A program made the translations under genes and the position numbers. DNA of 64,000 nt, taken from NCBI RefSeq assembly GCF_001905385.1, contig NZ_LIPF01000002.1, forward strand, positions 744,001 through 808,000. The letters are read 5' to 3'. The notes under the pieces were generated by a model that saw only the letters and a list, made by a program, of their open reading frames with translations, was not told the DNA's origin and did no database searches. Of the stretch, positions 49,370 through 59,598 are shown piece after piece (the stretch's first letter is position 1; each line of letters starts with the position of its first letter). This stretch comes from Streptomyces sp. CB02414. GTDB lineage: Bacteria; Actinomycetota; Actinomycetes; Streptomycetales; Streptomycetaceae.

Positions 49370-50740
49370 ATGGCCACGGATTACGGACACAGTTACGGGT
49401 TCGGGAGCGGGTCCGGCCTTCCCGAGGACACCGCCGCGCGACGCCACCGGTTGCCGGCGGGGCTGCGCGCGCCGTTCGAGGCGCGCAGCTGGCGCGAGTT
49501 CGGTTATGTGCTGCTGAGCCTGCCGATCGGCATCCTGCTCTTCACCTACGCCGTCACGATGATGTCCCTGGGGGCGGGGCTGCTGGTGACGTTCCTGGGC
49601 GTGCCGGTGCTGGCGGCGGCGCTGGCCGGCTGCCGGGGCTTCGGTGCGATGGAGCGGGCACGGGCCCGGGTCCTGCTGGGTCTGCGGGTGTCCGACCCGG
49701 AGCCGCTGCGGATGAAGAAGCAGGGCGCGATGGGCTGGATGGGTGCCGTCCTGAAGAGCGGCGTGTCCTGGCGGAGCCTGCTCTACGCGGTGCTGCAGTT
49801 CCCGTGGTCGGTGTTCTCCTTCGTCGTCGCCGTGAACGTCTGGGCGTTCGGGTGGGCGATGCTCACGTACCCGCTGTGGTTCTGGGTGTTCCCGATGTAC
49901 GCCGGCCAGGACGGGCTCCAGCTCTACGGTGACGAGACGCACCGGGTCTACCTGGACAACCCGTTCGAGATCACCATGACCGCGCTGGTCGGTCTGCTGT
50001 TCACGCTGGCGACGCCGTGGATCGTCCGGGCGCTGACGACGGTGGACCGGGTGATGGTGCACGGGCTGCTCGGGCCGTCGCGGCTGGCCACCCGGGTGGT
50101 GGAGCTGGAGTCGGACCGCGGGGCCGTGGTCGACACCGCCGCGGCCGACCTGCGGCGCATCGAGCGCGACCTGCACGACGGGGCCCAGGCCCGCCTGGTC
50201 AACCTGGCCATGGATCTCGGACTGGCCAAGGAGAAGCTGAGGGAGGACCCGCGGGCGGCGGCGGTCATGGTGGACGAGGCCCACGGCGAGGTGAAGACGG
50301 CGCTCCAGGAGCTGCGGGACCTGGCCCGCGGCATCCACCCCGCGGTCCTGACCGACCGCGGCCTGGACGCGGCACTCTCCTCGGTCGCCTCCCGCTGCAC
50401 CGTCCCGGTGCAGGTGGAGGTCGACCTGACCGAGCGGCCGGCGTCGGCGATCGAGGGCATCGCCTACTTCACCGTCTCGGAGCTGCTGCAGAACGTGAGC
50501 AAGCACGCGCGGGCCACGGCGGCCTTCGTGGAGGTCTGGCGCGTGGAGAACCGGCTGATGCTCCAGGTCGTGGACAACGGTGCGGGCGGAGCCGAGGTGT
50601 CGGCCGGTTCGGGGCTGGCAGGCCTGGCGGAACGGCTCGACGCCGTGGACGGAATCCTCGTGGTGGACTCGCCGGAGGGCGGCCCGACGCGGGTGACCGC
50701 GGAACTGCCGTGGCGGAGCGAGCCGGCGGCCGGCCGCTGA
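49370..50740 (+). CDS. Sensor histidine kinase, NarL-type (second of a pair)
   Basis: This 456-residue paralogue of the preceding kinase starts at ATG 49370 after GAGGAGAAGG. The N-terminal sensor region has more hydrophobic segments (about 48-80, 135-175 and 198-222). His269 in RDLHDGAQARLVNLAM is the phosphoacceptor. ATPase boxes VSELLQNVSKHA, DNGAGGA and GSGLAGLAERL are present. The sensor part has diverged from the first kinase while the transmitter core is nearly identical, with long stretches of identical DNA, so the genes may detect different signals but use the same partner. It is followed by a strong terminator. Confidence 0.9.
   Translation: MATDYGHSYGFGSGSGLPEDTAARRHRLPAGLRAPFEARSWREFGYVLLSLPIGILLFTYAVTMMSLGAGLLVTFLGVPVLAAALAGCRGFGAMERARARVLLGLRVSDPEPLRMKKQGAMGWMGAVLKSGVSWRSLLYAVLQFPWSVFSFVVAVNVWAFGWAMLTYPLWFWVFPMYAGQDGLQLYGDETHRVYLDNPFEITMTALVGLLFTLATPWIVRALTTVDRVMVHGLLGPSRLATRVVELESDRGAVVDTAAADLRRIERDLHDGAQARLVNLAMDLGLAKEKLREDPRAAAVMVDEAHGEVKTALQELRDLARGIHPAVLTDRGLDAALSSVASRCTVPVQVEVDLTERPASAIEGIAYFTVSELLQNVSKHARATAAFVEVWRVENRLMLQVVDNGAGGAEVSAGSGLAGLAERLDAVDGILVVDSPEGGPTRVTAELPWRSEPAAGR
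50138..50213. repeat. 76-base block identical between the two kinase genes (copy 2)
   Basis: Identical to 48568-48643. Confidence 0.95.
50306..50403. repeat. 98-base block identical between the two kinase genes (copy 2)
   Basis: Identical to 48735-48832. Confidence 0.95.
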
Positions 50741-51162
50741 GCCGCCCGGTTCCCGCCTCCTCCGCCCGGCACCGCGCGTGCTGGACGGAGGAGGCGGGGC
50801 GTGCAGGTACCGGACCCGTCCCGGCGTAGCCGGCCCCTGCCGGGCCAGACCATGCCGTGCCATGCCGGACCGGGCCGAAGCCCGATCGGCGTGGCAGCCG
50901 CACCCCGGCCGGCGTGCCCGATCAGGACCCCGACCGGCGTCACCGAGCCGGACCCGGCCAAGGTGGCCGATAGTCGGTCGCCGAGCAGCCGGACCCGGCC
51001 GGAACCCCCCTGCTTCGCGTCCTCTTCCCGTTGCCCGAGCGCATTCGGTCTCCGTTGCTGGAATGCTGGTCCTGTCACACGGACGGGTTCGTGGACGCGG
51101 CGTGGGCCGCGCGGGCCGTGCGGTGGACGGGCTGTGGGGGGCCGAGGATCGTGGAGGACAGG
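50741..51162. other. Intergenic region between kinase gene 2 and the response regulator gene
   Basis: These 422 bases hold a strong terminator for kinase gene 2 at their left end, then a C/G-rich non-coding stretch. A separate promoter for the response regulator is expected near the right end but I could not place it. Confidence 0.55.
50752..50798 (+). terminator. Terminator of kinase gene 2
   Basis: Perfect 13-base arms (CCCGCCTCCTCCG and complement) flank a 21-base loop 12 bases past the kinase stop. No T-tract. Confidence 0.7.
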
Positions 51163-51822
51163 GTGCGGGTGGTCATCGCCGAGGATTCAGTGCTGCTCCG
51201 AGAGGGGCTGACCCGGTTGCTGACCGACCGGGGGCACGAGGTCGTGGCCGGTGTCGGCGACGGTGACGCATTGATCAAGACCATCACCGAGCTGGACGCG
51301 CAGGGCGAGCTGCCGGACGTCGTGGTGGCGGACGTACGGATGCCGCCGACGCACACCGACGAGGGCGTGCGCGCCTCGGTGCAGCTGCGCAAGGCGCATC
51401 CCGGTCTCGGCGTACTGGTGCTGTCCCAGTACGTGGAGGAGCAGTACGCGACGGAGCTGCTGGCCGGTTCCAGCCGGGGCGTCGGGTACCTCCTCAAGGA
51501 CCGGGTGGCCGAGGTGCGGGAGTTCGTGGACGCGGTGGTGCGGGTGGCCGGGGGCGGTACGGCCCTGGACCCCGAGGTGGTCGCCCAGTTGCTCGGGCGC
51601 AGCCGCAAGCAGGACGTGCTCGCGGGGCTCACCCCGCGGGAGCGGGAGGTCCTGGGCCTCATGGCCGAGGGCCGGACGAACTCGGCGATCGCCAGACAGC
51701 TGGTGGTGAGCGACGGGGCCGTGGAGAAGCACGTCAGCAACATCTTCCAGAAGCTGGGGCTGTCCCCCAGCGACGGTGATCACCGTCGGGTGCTCGCCGT
51801 CCTCACCTATCTCAATTCCTGA
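51163..51822 (+). CDS. LuxR/NarL-type response regulator
   Basis: This 219-residue regulator has a receiver domain (VRVVIAEDSVLLREGLTRLL, phosphoacceptor Asp57 in VVVADVRMPP, and the Lys in YLLKDRV) and a C-terminal LuxR-type HTH (LTPREREVLGLMAEGRTNSA, then VVSDGAVEKHVSNIFQKLGL). I choose the GTG at 51163, where the receiver begins and GGAGG is placed correctly; an in-frame GTG slightly upstream is an alternative. It is the only response regulator near the two kinases and the likely partner of both. Its targets are unknown, but it stands between the nuo and kor genes. Confidence 0.92.
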   Translation: MRVVIAEDSVLLREGLTRLLTDRGHEVVAGVGDGDALIKTITELDAQGELPDVVVADVRMPPTHTDEGVRASVQLRKAHPGLGVLVLSQYVEEQYATELLAGSSRGVGYLLKDRVAEVREFVDAVVRVAGGGTALDPEVVAQLLGRSRKQDVLAGLTPREREVLGLMAEGRTNSAIARQLVVSDGAVEKHVSNIFQKLGLSPSDGDHRRVLAVLTYLNS

Positions 51823-52074
51823 CACGGCAGCCCACACCCCGGAATGACCGGCCGCTCATCCGAACGAATGAGAAACCGGAGCACGAGCCGGGGGCGTCTT
51901 CACGGGCGCCGGGGGGCGCGGAAACCGTGGGACTGCGAGGCGGCCGACCATCTCGAGGTCGTGTCCATCATGCGAATGTCCACCGGAAGCCAACCCCTGC
52001 GGACGTAGTGTTGATCCTGGGATGGTCGGTGGGAGACCACTCCCCGGACAGCCGCCTCGAGGGAGGTCCAGTCA

Positions 52075-53995
52075 GTGACCAGCCAGGTCAGCAGCCCAGC
52101 GGAGCAGGCCGACGGAACCGTCGTGGGAGAGCAGCGCAAACCGGCCGGAGCGAAAGACGTCCGCCGGCTGAACCGGGTGATCATCCGGTTCGCGGGGGAC
52201 TCGGGCGACGGGATGCAGCTCACCGGCGACCGTTTCACCTCGGAGACCGCGTCGTTCGGCAACGACCTGTCGACGCTGCCGAACTTCCCGGCCGAGATCC
52301 GGGCACCCGCCGGCACCCTGCCGGGTGTCTCGTCCTTCCAGTTGCACTTCGCCGACCACGACATCCTCACCCCCGGCGACGCCCCGAACGTGCTGGTGGC
52401 AATGAACCCGGCGGCGCTGAAGGCGAACATCGGCGACATGCCGCGCGGTGCGGAGATCATCGTCAACACCGACGAGTTCACCAAGCGGGCGATGCAGAAG
52501 GTCGGCTACGACGACTCCCCCTTGGAAGACGGTTCCCTCGACGGCTACCACCTGCATCCGGTGCCGCTGACGACGCTGACGGTGGAGGCGCTCAAGGAGT
52601 TCGACCTCTCCCGCAAGGAGGCCGAGCGGAGCAAGAACATGTTCGCGCTCGGGCTGCTGAGCTGGATGTACCACCGGCCCACGGAGGGCACGGAGAAGTT
52701 CCTGAAGACGAAGTTCGCGAAGAAGCCGGACATCGCCGCCGCGAACATCGCCGCGTACCGGGCGGGCTGGAACTTCGGTGAGACCACGGAGGACTTCGCG
52801 GTCTCCTACGAGGTGGCTCCGGCGTCGAAGGCGTTCCCGCCCGGCACCTACCGCAACATCTCCGGGAACCTGGCCCTGGCCTACGGTCTGGTCGCCGCCT
52901 CCCGCCAGGCGGACCTGCCGCTGTTCCTGGGCTCGTACCCGATCACCCCGGCCTCCGACATCCTGCACGAACTCTCGAAGCACAAGAACTTCGGTGTGCG
53001 CACCTTCCAGGCCGAGGACGAGATCGCCGGGATCGGCGCGGCGCTGGGCGCGGCGTTCGGCGGGTCGCTGGCGGTGACGACGACGTCGGGGCCTGGGGTG
53101 GCGCTCAAGAGCGAGACGATCGGGCTCGCGGTGTCGCTGGAGCTGCCGCTGCTGGTCGTGGACATCCAGCGCGGCGGGCCGTCGACGGGTCTGCCGACCA
53201 AGACCGAGCAGGCGGACCTGTTGCAGGCGATGTACGGCCGCAACGGCGAGGCACCGGTCCCGGTCGTCGCGCCGCGCACTCCGGCGGACTGTTTCGACGC
53301 GGCTCTGGAGGCGGCGCGGATCGCCCTGGCCTACCGCACGCCGGTGTTCCTGCTCTCCGACGGCTACCTGGCCAACGGCAGTGAACCCTGGCGCATCCCG
53401 GAGACCGGTGAACTGCCGGACCTGACGGTGCAGTTCGCGCAGGGCCCCAACCACACCCTGGACGACGGTACCGAGGTGTTCTGGCCGTACAAGCGTGACC
53501 CGCACACCCTGGCCCGCCCCTGGGCGGTGCCGGGCACCCCCGGGCTGGAGCACCGGATCGGCGGGATCGAGAAGCAGGACGGCACCGGCAACATCTCCTA
53601 CGACCCGGCCAACCACGACTTCATGGTCCGCACCCGCCAGGCCAAGATCGACGGCATCGACGTCGACGACCTGGAGGTCGACGACCCGGACGGGGCACGG
53701 ACCCTGGTGCTCGGCTGGGGCTCGACGTACGGACCGATCACCGCCGCCGTGCGCCGGCTGCGGACGGCCGGAGAAGCGGTCGCCCAGGCCCACCTGCGCC
53801 ACCTCAACCCCTTCCCGCACAACCTCGGCGACGTACTCAAGAGGTACGACAAGGTGGTGGTCCCCGAGATGAACCTCGGGCAGCTCGCCACCCTGGTCCG
53901 GGCGAAGTACCTGGTCGACGTGGAGTCGTACAACCAGGTCAACGGCATGCCGTTCAAGGCGGAACAGCTCGCCACCGTCCTGAAGGAGGCCATCG

Positions 53996-54003
<8 letters not shown>
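52075..54003 (+). CDS. korA: 2-oxoglutarate (2-oxoacid):ferredoxin oxidoreductase alpha subunit
   Basis: This 642-residue subunit is the fused gamma-alpha type. The gamma-like domain at the N-terminus shows VIIRFAGDSGDGMQLTGDRF and LPNFPAEIRAPAGTLPGVSS. The alpha domain has GNLALAYGLVAASRQADLPL, the SYPITPASDILHEL motif, FQAEDEIAGIGAALGAAFGG and TTSGPGVALKSETIGLAV. With KorB it oxidises 2-oxoglutarate to succinyl-CoA with ferredoxin as acceptor. The start is GTG 52075 after GGGAGG. It overlaps korB by eight bases. Confidence 0.93.
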
Positions 54004-55054
<1,051 letters not shown>

Positions 55055-55077
55055 CAGACCGCCGCGCACAGCACACG

Positions 55078-55106
55078 AGGGCCCGGACGAACAGCGTCCG
55101 GGCCCT
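55078..55106 (+). terminator. Terminator after korB
   Basis: AGGGCCCGGACG and its complement form a 12-base perfect stem with a five-base loop, followed by TCGCTT. Confidence 0.75.
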
Positions 55107-55120
55107 TCGCTTACCCAGAG

Positions 55121-55161
55121 GTAGGTACCTTACTTCAAAGTGGGCACTATCTTTTAGATAG
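55121..55161. promoter_or_regulatory. Candidate operator region upstream of the QorB-like gene
   Basis: This AT-richer stretch holds the palindrome AGGTACCT and the inverted repeat CTATCT-TTT-AGATAG. QorB-like genes are often controlled by HxlR-type redox regulators. No regulator gene is adjacent, so the assignment is tentative. Confidence 0.4.
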
Positions 55162-55212
55162 CGCACCTCCTAGGGTTAGTGGCAACACACCCCCACCAGG
55201 AGCACTGAAGCC

Positions 55213-56067
55213 ATGAGCATCGTCGTCACCGGAGCCACTGGACACCTCGGCCGCCACGTCGTGCGGCAACTGCTGGAGAAGGTCCCGGCCGACCAGGTCA
55301 CCGCCGTCGTCCGGGACCGCGACAAGGCCGCCGACCTCGCCGCCCGCGGCATCCGGCTCGCGATCGCCGACTACAACTCCCCCGAGACCTTCGACGGCCT
55401 CTTCGCTTCCGGCGACCGGGTCCTGCTGATCTCCGGCAACGAGTTCGACAAGGGCCGCGTGGGGCAGCACACGGTCGTGATCGACGCGGCGAAGAAGGCC
55501 GGCGTCGCCCTGCTCGCCTACACCAGCGCCCCCAGCAGCCTCACGGCCGCGCTCGCCGACGACCACCGCGCCACCGAGGAGGTGCTGGTCGGCTCGGGCG
55601 TGCCGTACGCGCTGCTGCGCAACGGCTGGTACCACGAGAACTACACCGAGCAGCTCGCCCCGGTCCTGGAGCACGGCGCCGTCGTGCAGGCGGCCGGGGA
55701 GGGCCGGGTCTCCTCCGCCTCCCGCGCCGACTACGCGGCCGCCGCCGTCGCCGTACTGACCGGCGAGGGCCACGAGAACACCGCGTACGAGCTGGGCGGC
55801 GACGAGGCGTGGAGCTTCGCCGAGTACGCCGCCGAGCTGAGCCGGCAGGCGGGCAAGGAGATCGTCTACAACCCCGTCTCCGCCGAGGCCTACACCGGCA
55901 TCCTGACCGGCGCCGGGGTGCCCGGACCGCTCGCGGACGTCTTCGCGGGTGTGGACGCCGCCATCGCCAAGGGCGAACTGGTCGTCTCCACCGGCGACCT
56001 GTCCCGGCTGGCCGGCCGCCCGACGACGCCGCTCGCGGAGGCCGTCGCCGCCGCGCTCAAGGACTGA
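55213..56067 (+). CDS. QorB-like NAD(P)-dependent oxidoreductase (NmrA family)
   Basis: This 284-residue protein starts MSIVVTGATGHLGRHVVRQL with a Rossmann motif. VLLISGNEFDKGRVGQHTVVIDAAKKAGV, LLRNGWYHENY and YAAAAVAVLTGEG match the QorB/YtfG NAD(P)H:quinone oxidoreductase group of atypical SDRs. It probably reduces quinones or related electrophiles with NADPH. The ATG at 55213 has AGGAG ten bases upstream. It is monocistronic. The substrate is inference. Confidence 0.87.
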   Translation: MSIVVTGATGHLGRHVVRQLLEKVPADQVTAVVRDRDKAADLAARGIRLAIADYNSPETFDGLFASGDRVLLISGNEFDKGRVGQHTVVIDAAKKAGVALLAYTSAPSSLTAALADDHRATEEVLVGSGVPYALLRNGWYHENYTEQLAPVLEHGAVVQAAGEGRVSSASRADYAAAAVAVLTGEGHENTAYELGGDEAWSFAEYAAELSRQAGKEIVYNPVSAEAYTGILTGAGVPGPLADVFAGVDAAIAKGELVVSTGDLSRLAGRPTTPLAEAVAAALKD

Positions 56068-56210
56068 CTCCGGGCCCCCCTCCACACACACCCGCCCGCC
56101 TGTCATGACCGTATTGCGATACGGGCATGACAGGCGGGTGGGTGCGGCGCTACCTTCGTTCTGGCATGCCTCCCCGTCCCCGGCATGCCGTGTGCGAGAA
56201 GGAGGTGCCC

Positions 56211-57257
56211 GTGGCCGGGTCGTCCAGGAGTGAGCAGCGAATAGGCCTGCTGAACGGCTTCGCGGCGTACGGGATGTGGGGCCTGGTCCCCTTGTTCTGG
56301 CCGCTGCTCAAGCCCGCGGGCGCCGGGGAGATCCTCGCCCACCGGATGGTGTGGTCCCTCGCCTTCGTCGCCGTGGCCCTGGTCGTCGTACGACGCTGGG
56401 CGTGGGCAGGGGAGCTGCTGCGGCAGCCGCGCAGGCTCGGTCTGGTCGCCGTGGCCGCCGCGGTCATCACCGTGAACTGGGGCGTCTACATCTGGGCCGT
56501 GAACAGCGGCCACGTGGTCGAGGCCTCGCTCGGGTACTTCATCAACCCGCTGGTCACCATCGCGATGGGCGTGCTGCTGCTCAAGGAGCGGCTGCGGCCC
56601 GCGCAGTGGGCGGCGGTCGGGACCGGCTTCGCCGCCGTGCTCGTCCTCACCGTCGGCTACGGCCAGCCACCGTGGATCTCCCTCTGCCTCGCCTTCTCCT
56701 TCGCCACGTACGGCCTGGTGAAGAAGAAGGTCAACCTCGGCGGCGTCGAGTCGCTGGCCGCCGAGACGGCGATCCAGTTCCTGCCGGCGCTCGGCTACGT
56801 GCTGTGGCTGGGTGCGCAGGGCGAGTCGACCTTCACCACCGAAGGCTTCGGCCACTCGGCTCTGCTGGCCGCCACCGGCCTGGTGACCGCCATCCCCCTG
56901 GTCTGCTTCGGCGCGGCGGCGATCCGCGTGCCGCTGTCCACGCTGGGGCTGCTGCAGTACCTGGCCCCGGTCTTCCAGTTCCTGCTCGGCGTCCTGTACT
57001 TCGGTGAGGCCATGCCGCCCGAGCGCTGGGCCGGCTTCGCACTGGTCTGGCTGGCGCTCTCCCTGCTGACCTGGGACGCCCTGCGCACGGCCCACCGCAA
57101 CGCCCGGGCCCTCCGGGCCCAGCTGGACCGGGCGGGGGGCGGCGTTCCGCCGGCCAAGGACGGCACCGGCCGGGAGAAGGGGATCGTGGCCTCCGGGGTC
57201 CCGGCCCAGGACCCGGCCGGCAACGAACAGGCCGACGCCCCCGCGGGAAAGCCGTAG
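56211..57257 (+). CDS. RarD-like EamA permease
   Basis: This 348-residue protein starts at GTG 56211 after GAAGGAGG. It has about ten hydrophobic segments in two EamA repeats (FAAYGMWGLVPLFWPLL and SFATYGLVKKKVNLGG), and is the RarD-type subgroup of the drug/metabolite transporter superfamily. Signature stretches include AHRMVWSLAF, NWGVYIWAVNSGHVVEASLG and GLLQYLAPVFQFLLGVLYFGE. The C-terminal ~60 residues are hydrophilic. Substrate unknown; chloramphenicol resistance by E. coli RarD is not a safe guide here. Confidence 0.9.
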   Translation: MAGSSRSEQRIGLLNGFAAYGMWGLVPLFWPLLKPAGAGEILAHRMVWSLAFVAVALVVVRRWAWAGELLRQPRRLGLVAVAAAVITVNWGVYIWAVNSGHVVEASLGYFINPLVTIAMGVLLLKERLRPAQWAAVGTGFAAVLVLTVGYGQPPWISLCLAFSFATYGLVKKKVNLGGVESLAAETAIQFLPALGYVLWLGAQGESTFTTEGFGHSALLAATGLVTAIPLVCFGAAAIRVPLSTLGLLQYLAPVFQFLLGVLYFGEAMPPERWAGFALVWLALSLLTWDALRTAHRNARALRAQLDRAGGGVPPAKDGTGREKGIVASGVPAQDPAGNEQADAPAGKP

Positions 57258-57285
57258 CGCCCCTCCCTCACGGCTCCTGCTTCCT

Positions 57286-57909
57286 TCAGCGCGTCCGAGG
57301 TGCCCGCCGGGCGCGGTGGGCCCTGGCCTTCTCGCGGTTGCCGCAGTGTTCCATCGCGCACCAGCGGCGGCGGCCCGGGCGTGAGGTGTCGACGAAGAGC
57401 AGCTTGCAGTTGTGCGCGCCGCACTCGCGGACACGGTCGGCGTAGGGGCCCGTGAACAGCTCGACCGCGTCGCGCGCGACCGTCGACAGCAGACGCGCCC
57501 CCGTGGCCCCGGGGGCCCAGCCGCGGGTGCCGTCCGCCTCGATGCGGGCGGCGAGCGGCGGCTCGGCGGCCGCGGCGTTGACCGCGTCCAGGTGCTCGGG
57601 CCGCAGTGGGCGTCCGTGGGCGCGGTCCGCGGCGAGCAGGAAGAGGGCATCGCGCAGTGCCCGGGCCCGCCGGACATCGGCTCGCTCCACCACCAGGTCG
57701 AGCCCGCCCGGCAGCCGGCTGCGGTCGGCCCAGGCGGCCAGGTCCTCGGGGCGGTGCAGCACCTCCCAGCGCGCGTAGTCGCCCGGCCCGCCCGTCGTCA
57801 GCAACTCCAGGCACAGCGCACCCGGGTCGAAGCGGTACGGCTTGCCCTCGTGCGACACCAGCGTCAGTCCGGGGGACGTGTCCGGCGATTCCATTGCCCG
57901 CTCACTCAC
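57286..57909 (-). CDS. CGNR zinc-finger transcriptional regulator
   Basis: This 207-residue protein has an N-terminal ABATE domain (LTLVSHEGKPYRFDPGALCL) and a C-terminal CGNR zinc finger: CGAHNCKLLFVDTSRPGRRR then WCAMEHCGNREKARAHR. Cysteines at both ends bind zinc, and the finger contacts DNA. I place the start at the GTG at 57909 because it directly abuts a 21-base palindrome that separates it from the divergent VOC gene and a -10 box lies six bases away, predicting a leaderless transcript. An ATG at 57894 is the alternative. It probably represses both genes. Confidence 0.82.
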   Translation of the reverse strand: MSERAMESPDTSPGLTLVSHEGKPYRFDPGALCLELLTTGGPGDYARWEVLHRPEDLAAWADRSRLPGGLDLVVERADVRRARALRDALFLLAADRAHGRPLRPEHLDAVNAAAAEPPLAARIEADGTRGWAPGATGARLLSTVARDAVELFTGPYADRVRECGAHNCKLLFVDTSRPGRRRWCAMEHCGNREKARAHRARRAPRTR

Positions 57910-57930
57910 GTAACCACTATAACTGGTTAC
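57910..57930. promoter_or_regulatory. 21-base palindromic operator/promoter between divergent genes
   Basis: Arms GTAACCA and TGGTTAC flank a seven-base centre. The palindrome fills the whole space between the two start codons. It contains TATAAC (plus, six to seven bases before the VOC ATG, with TTGCCC 18 bases upstream) and TATAGT (minus, six bases before the GTG). Both transcripts should be leaderless and blocked by a bound dimer. Confidence 0.6.
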
Positions 57931-58401
57931 ATGACTTCGACCCCGGGGCCCGCCCCCTTGCACTTCAAGGTCGTCATCGACGCCGCCGCGCCGCACGAGC
58001 AGGCGGACTTCTGGGCCGCCGCCCTGCACTACGAGGTGGAGGACAACAGCGCGCTCATCGAGAAGCTGCTGGGTTTCGGGGCCGTACCGCCCGAGCTGAC
58101 CACCGAGTCGCACGGCCGCCGCGCCTGGCGGGACCTGGCCGCCGTACGGCACCCCGACGACCCCCATCAGGAGGAGAGCGGCGCCGGACTGGGACGGCGC
58201 CTGCTGTTCCAGCGGGTCCCGGAGGCCAAGTCCGGGAAGAACCGCGTCCACCTCGACGTGCACGCGGCCGAGGGACGGCGCGAGGAGGAGGTGGCCCGGC
58301 TGGAGGCGCTGGGGGCGAGCGTGCTGCGGCACGTGAAGGAGCCGGGCGGGGAGTGGGTGTTGATGGCGGACCCCGAGGGGAACGAATTCTGCGTGCACTA
58401 G
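57931..58401 (+). CDS. VOC/glyoxalase-like protein
   Basis: This 156-residue protein is in the vicinal-oxygen-chelate/glyoxalase-like family: HFKVVIDAAAPHEQADFWAAAL at the start, VPEAKSGKNRVHLDVHAAEG (with a His on the metal-binding strand) and GGEWVLMADPEGNEFCVH at the end, where the last Glu is a common metal ligand. The reaction is unknown; such proteins open or isomerise small molecules or bind drugs. The ATG at 57931 abuts the palindrome and is predicted to be leaderless. It is divergent from the CGNR regulator and probably its target. Confidence 0.85.
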   Translation: MTSTPGPAPLHFKVVIDAAAPHEQADFWAAALHYEVEDNSALIEKLLGFGAVPPELTTESHGRRAWRDLAAVRHPDDPHQEESGAGLGRRLLFQRVPEAKSGKNRVHLDVHAAEGRREEEVARLEALGASVLRHVKEPGGEWVLMADPEGNEFCVH

Positions 58402-58497
58402 GGGGCGGAGGGGGAACGGGGACAAGACGGCCGCGCGGCGCGGGTGACCGGTCAGGTCTCCGATATGCGCAACATCATGGCCGGTTAACGGTCTTGA

Positions 58498-59544
<1,047 letters not shown>

Positions 59545-59598
59545 CACCGCCTCTCAGGTCCGGCCGGATCACGGGTCCGGCCGGATCGCGGGCCGGTC

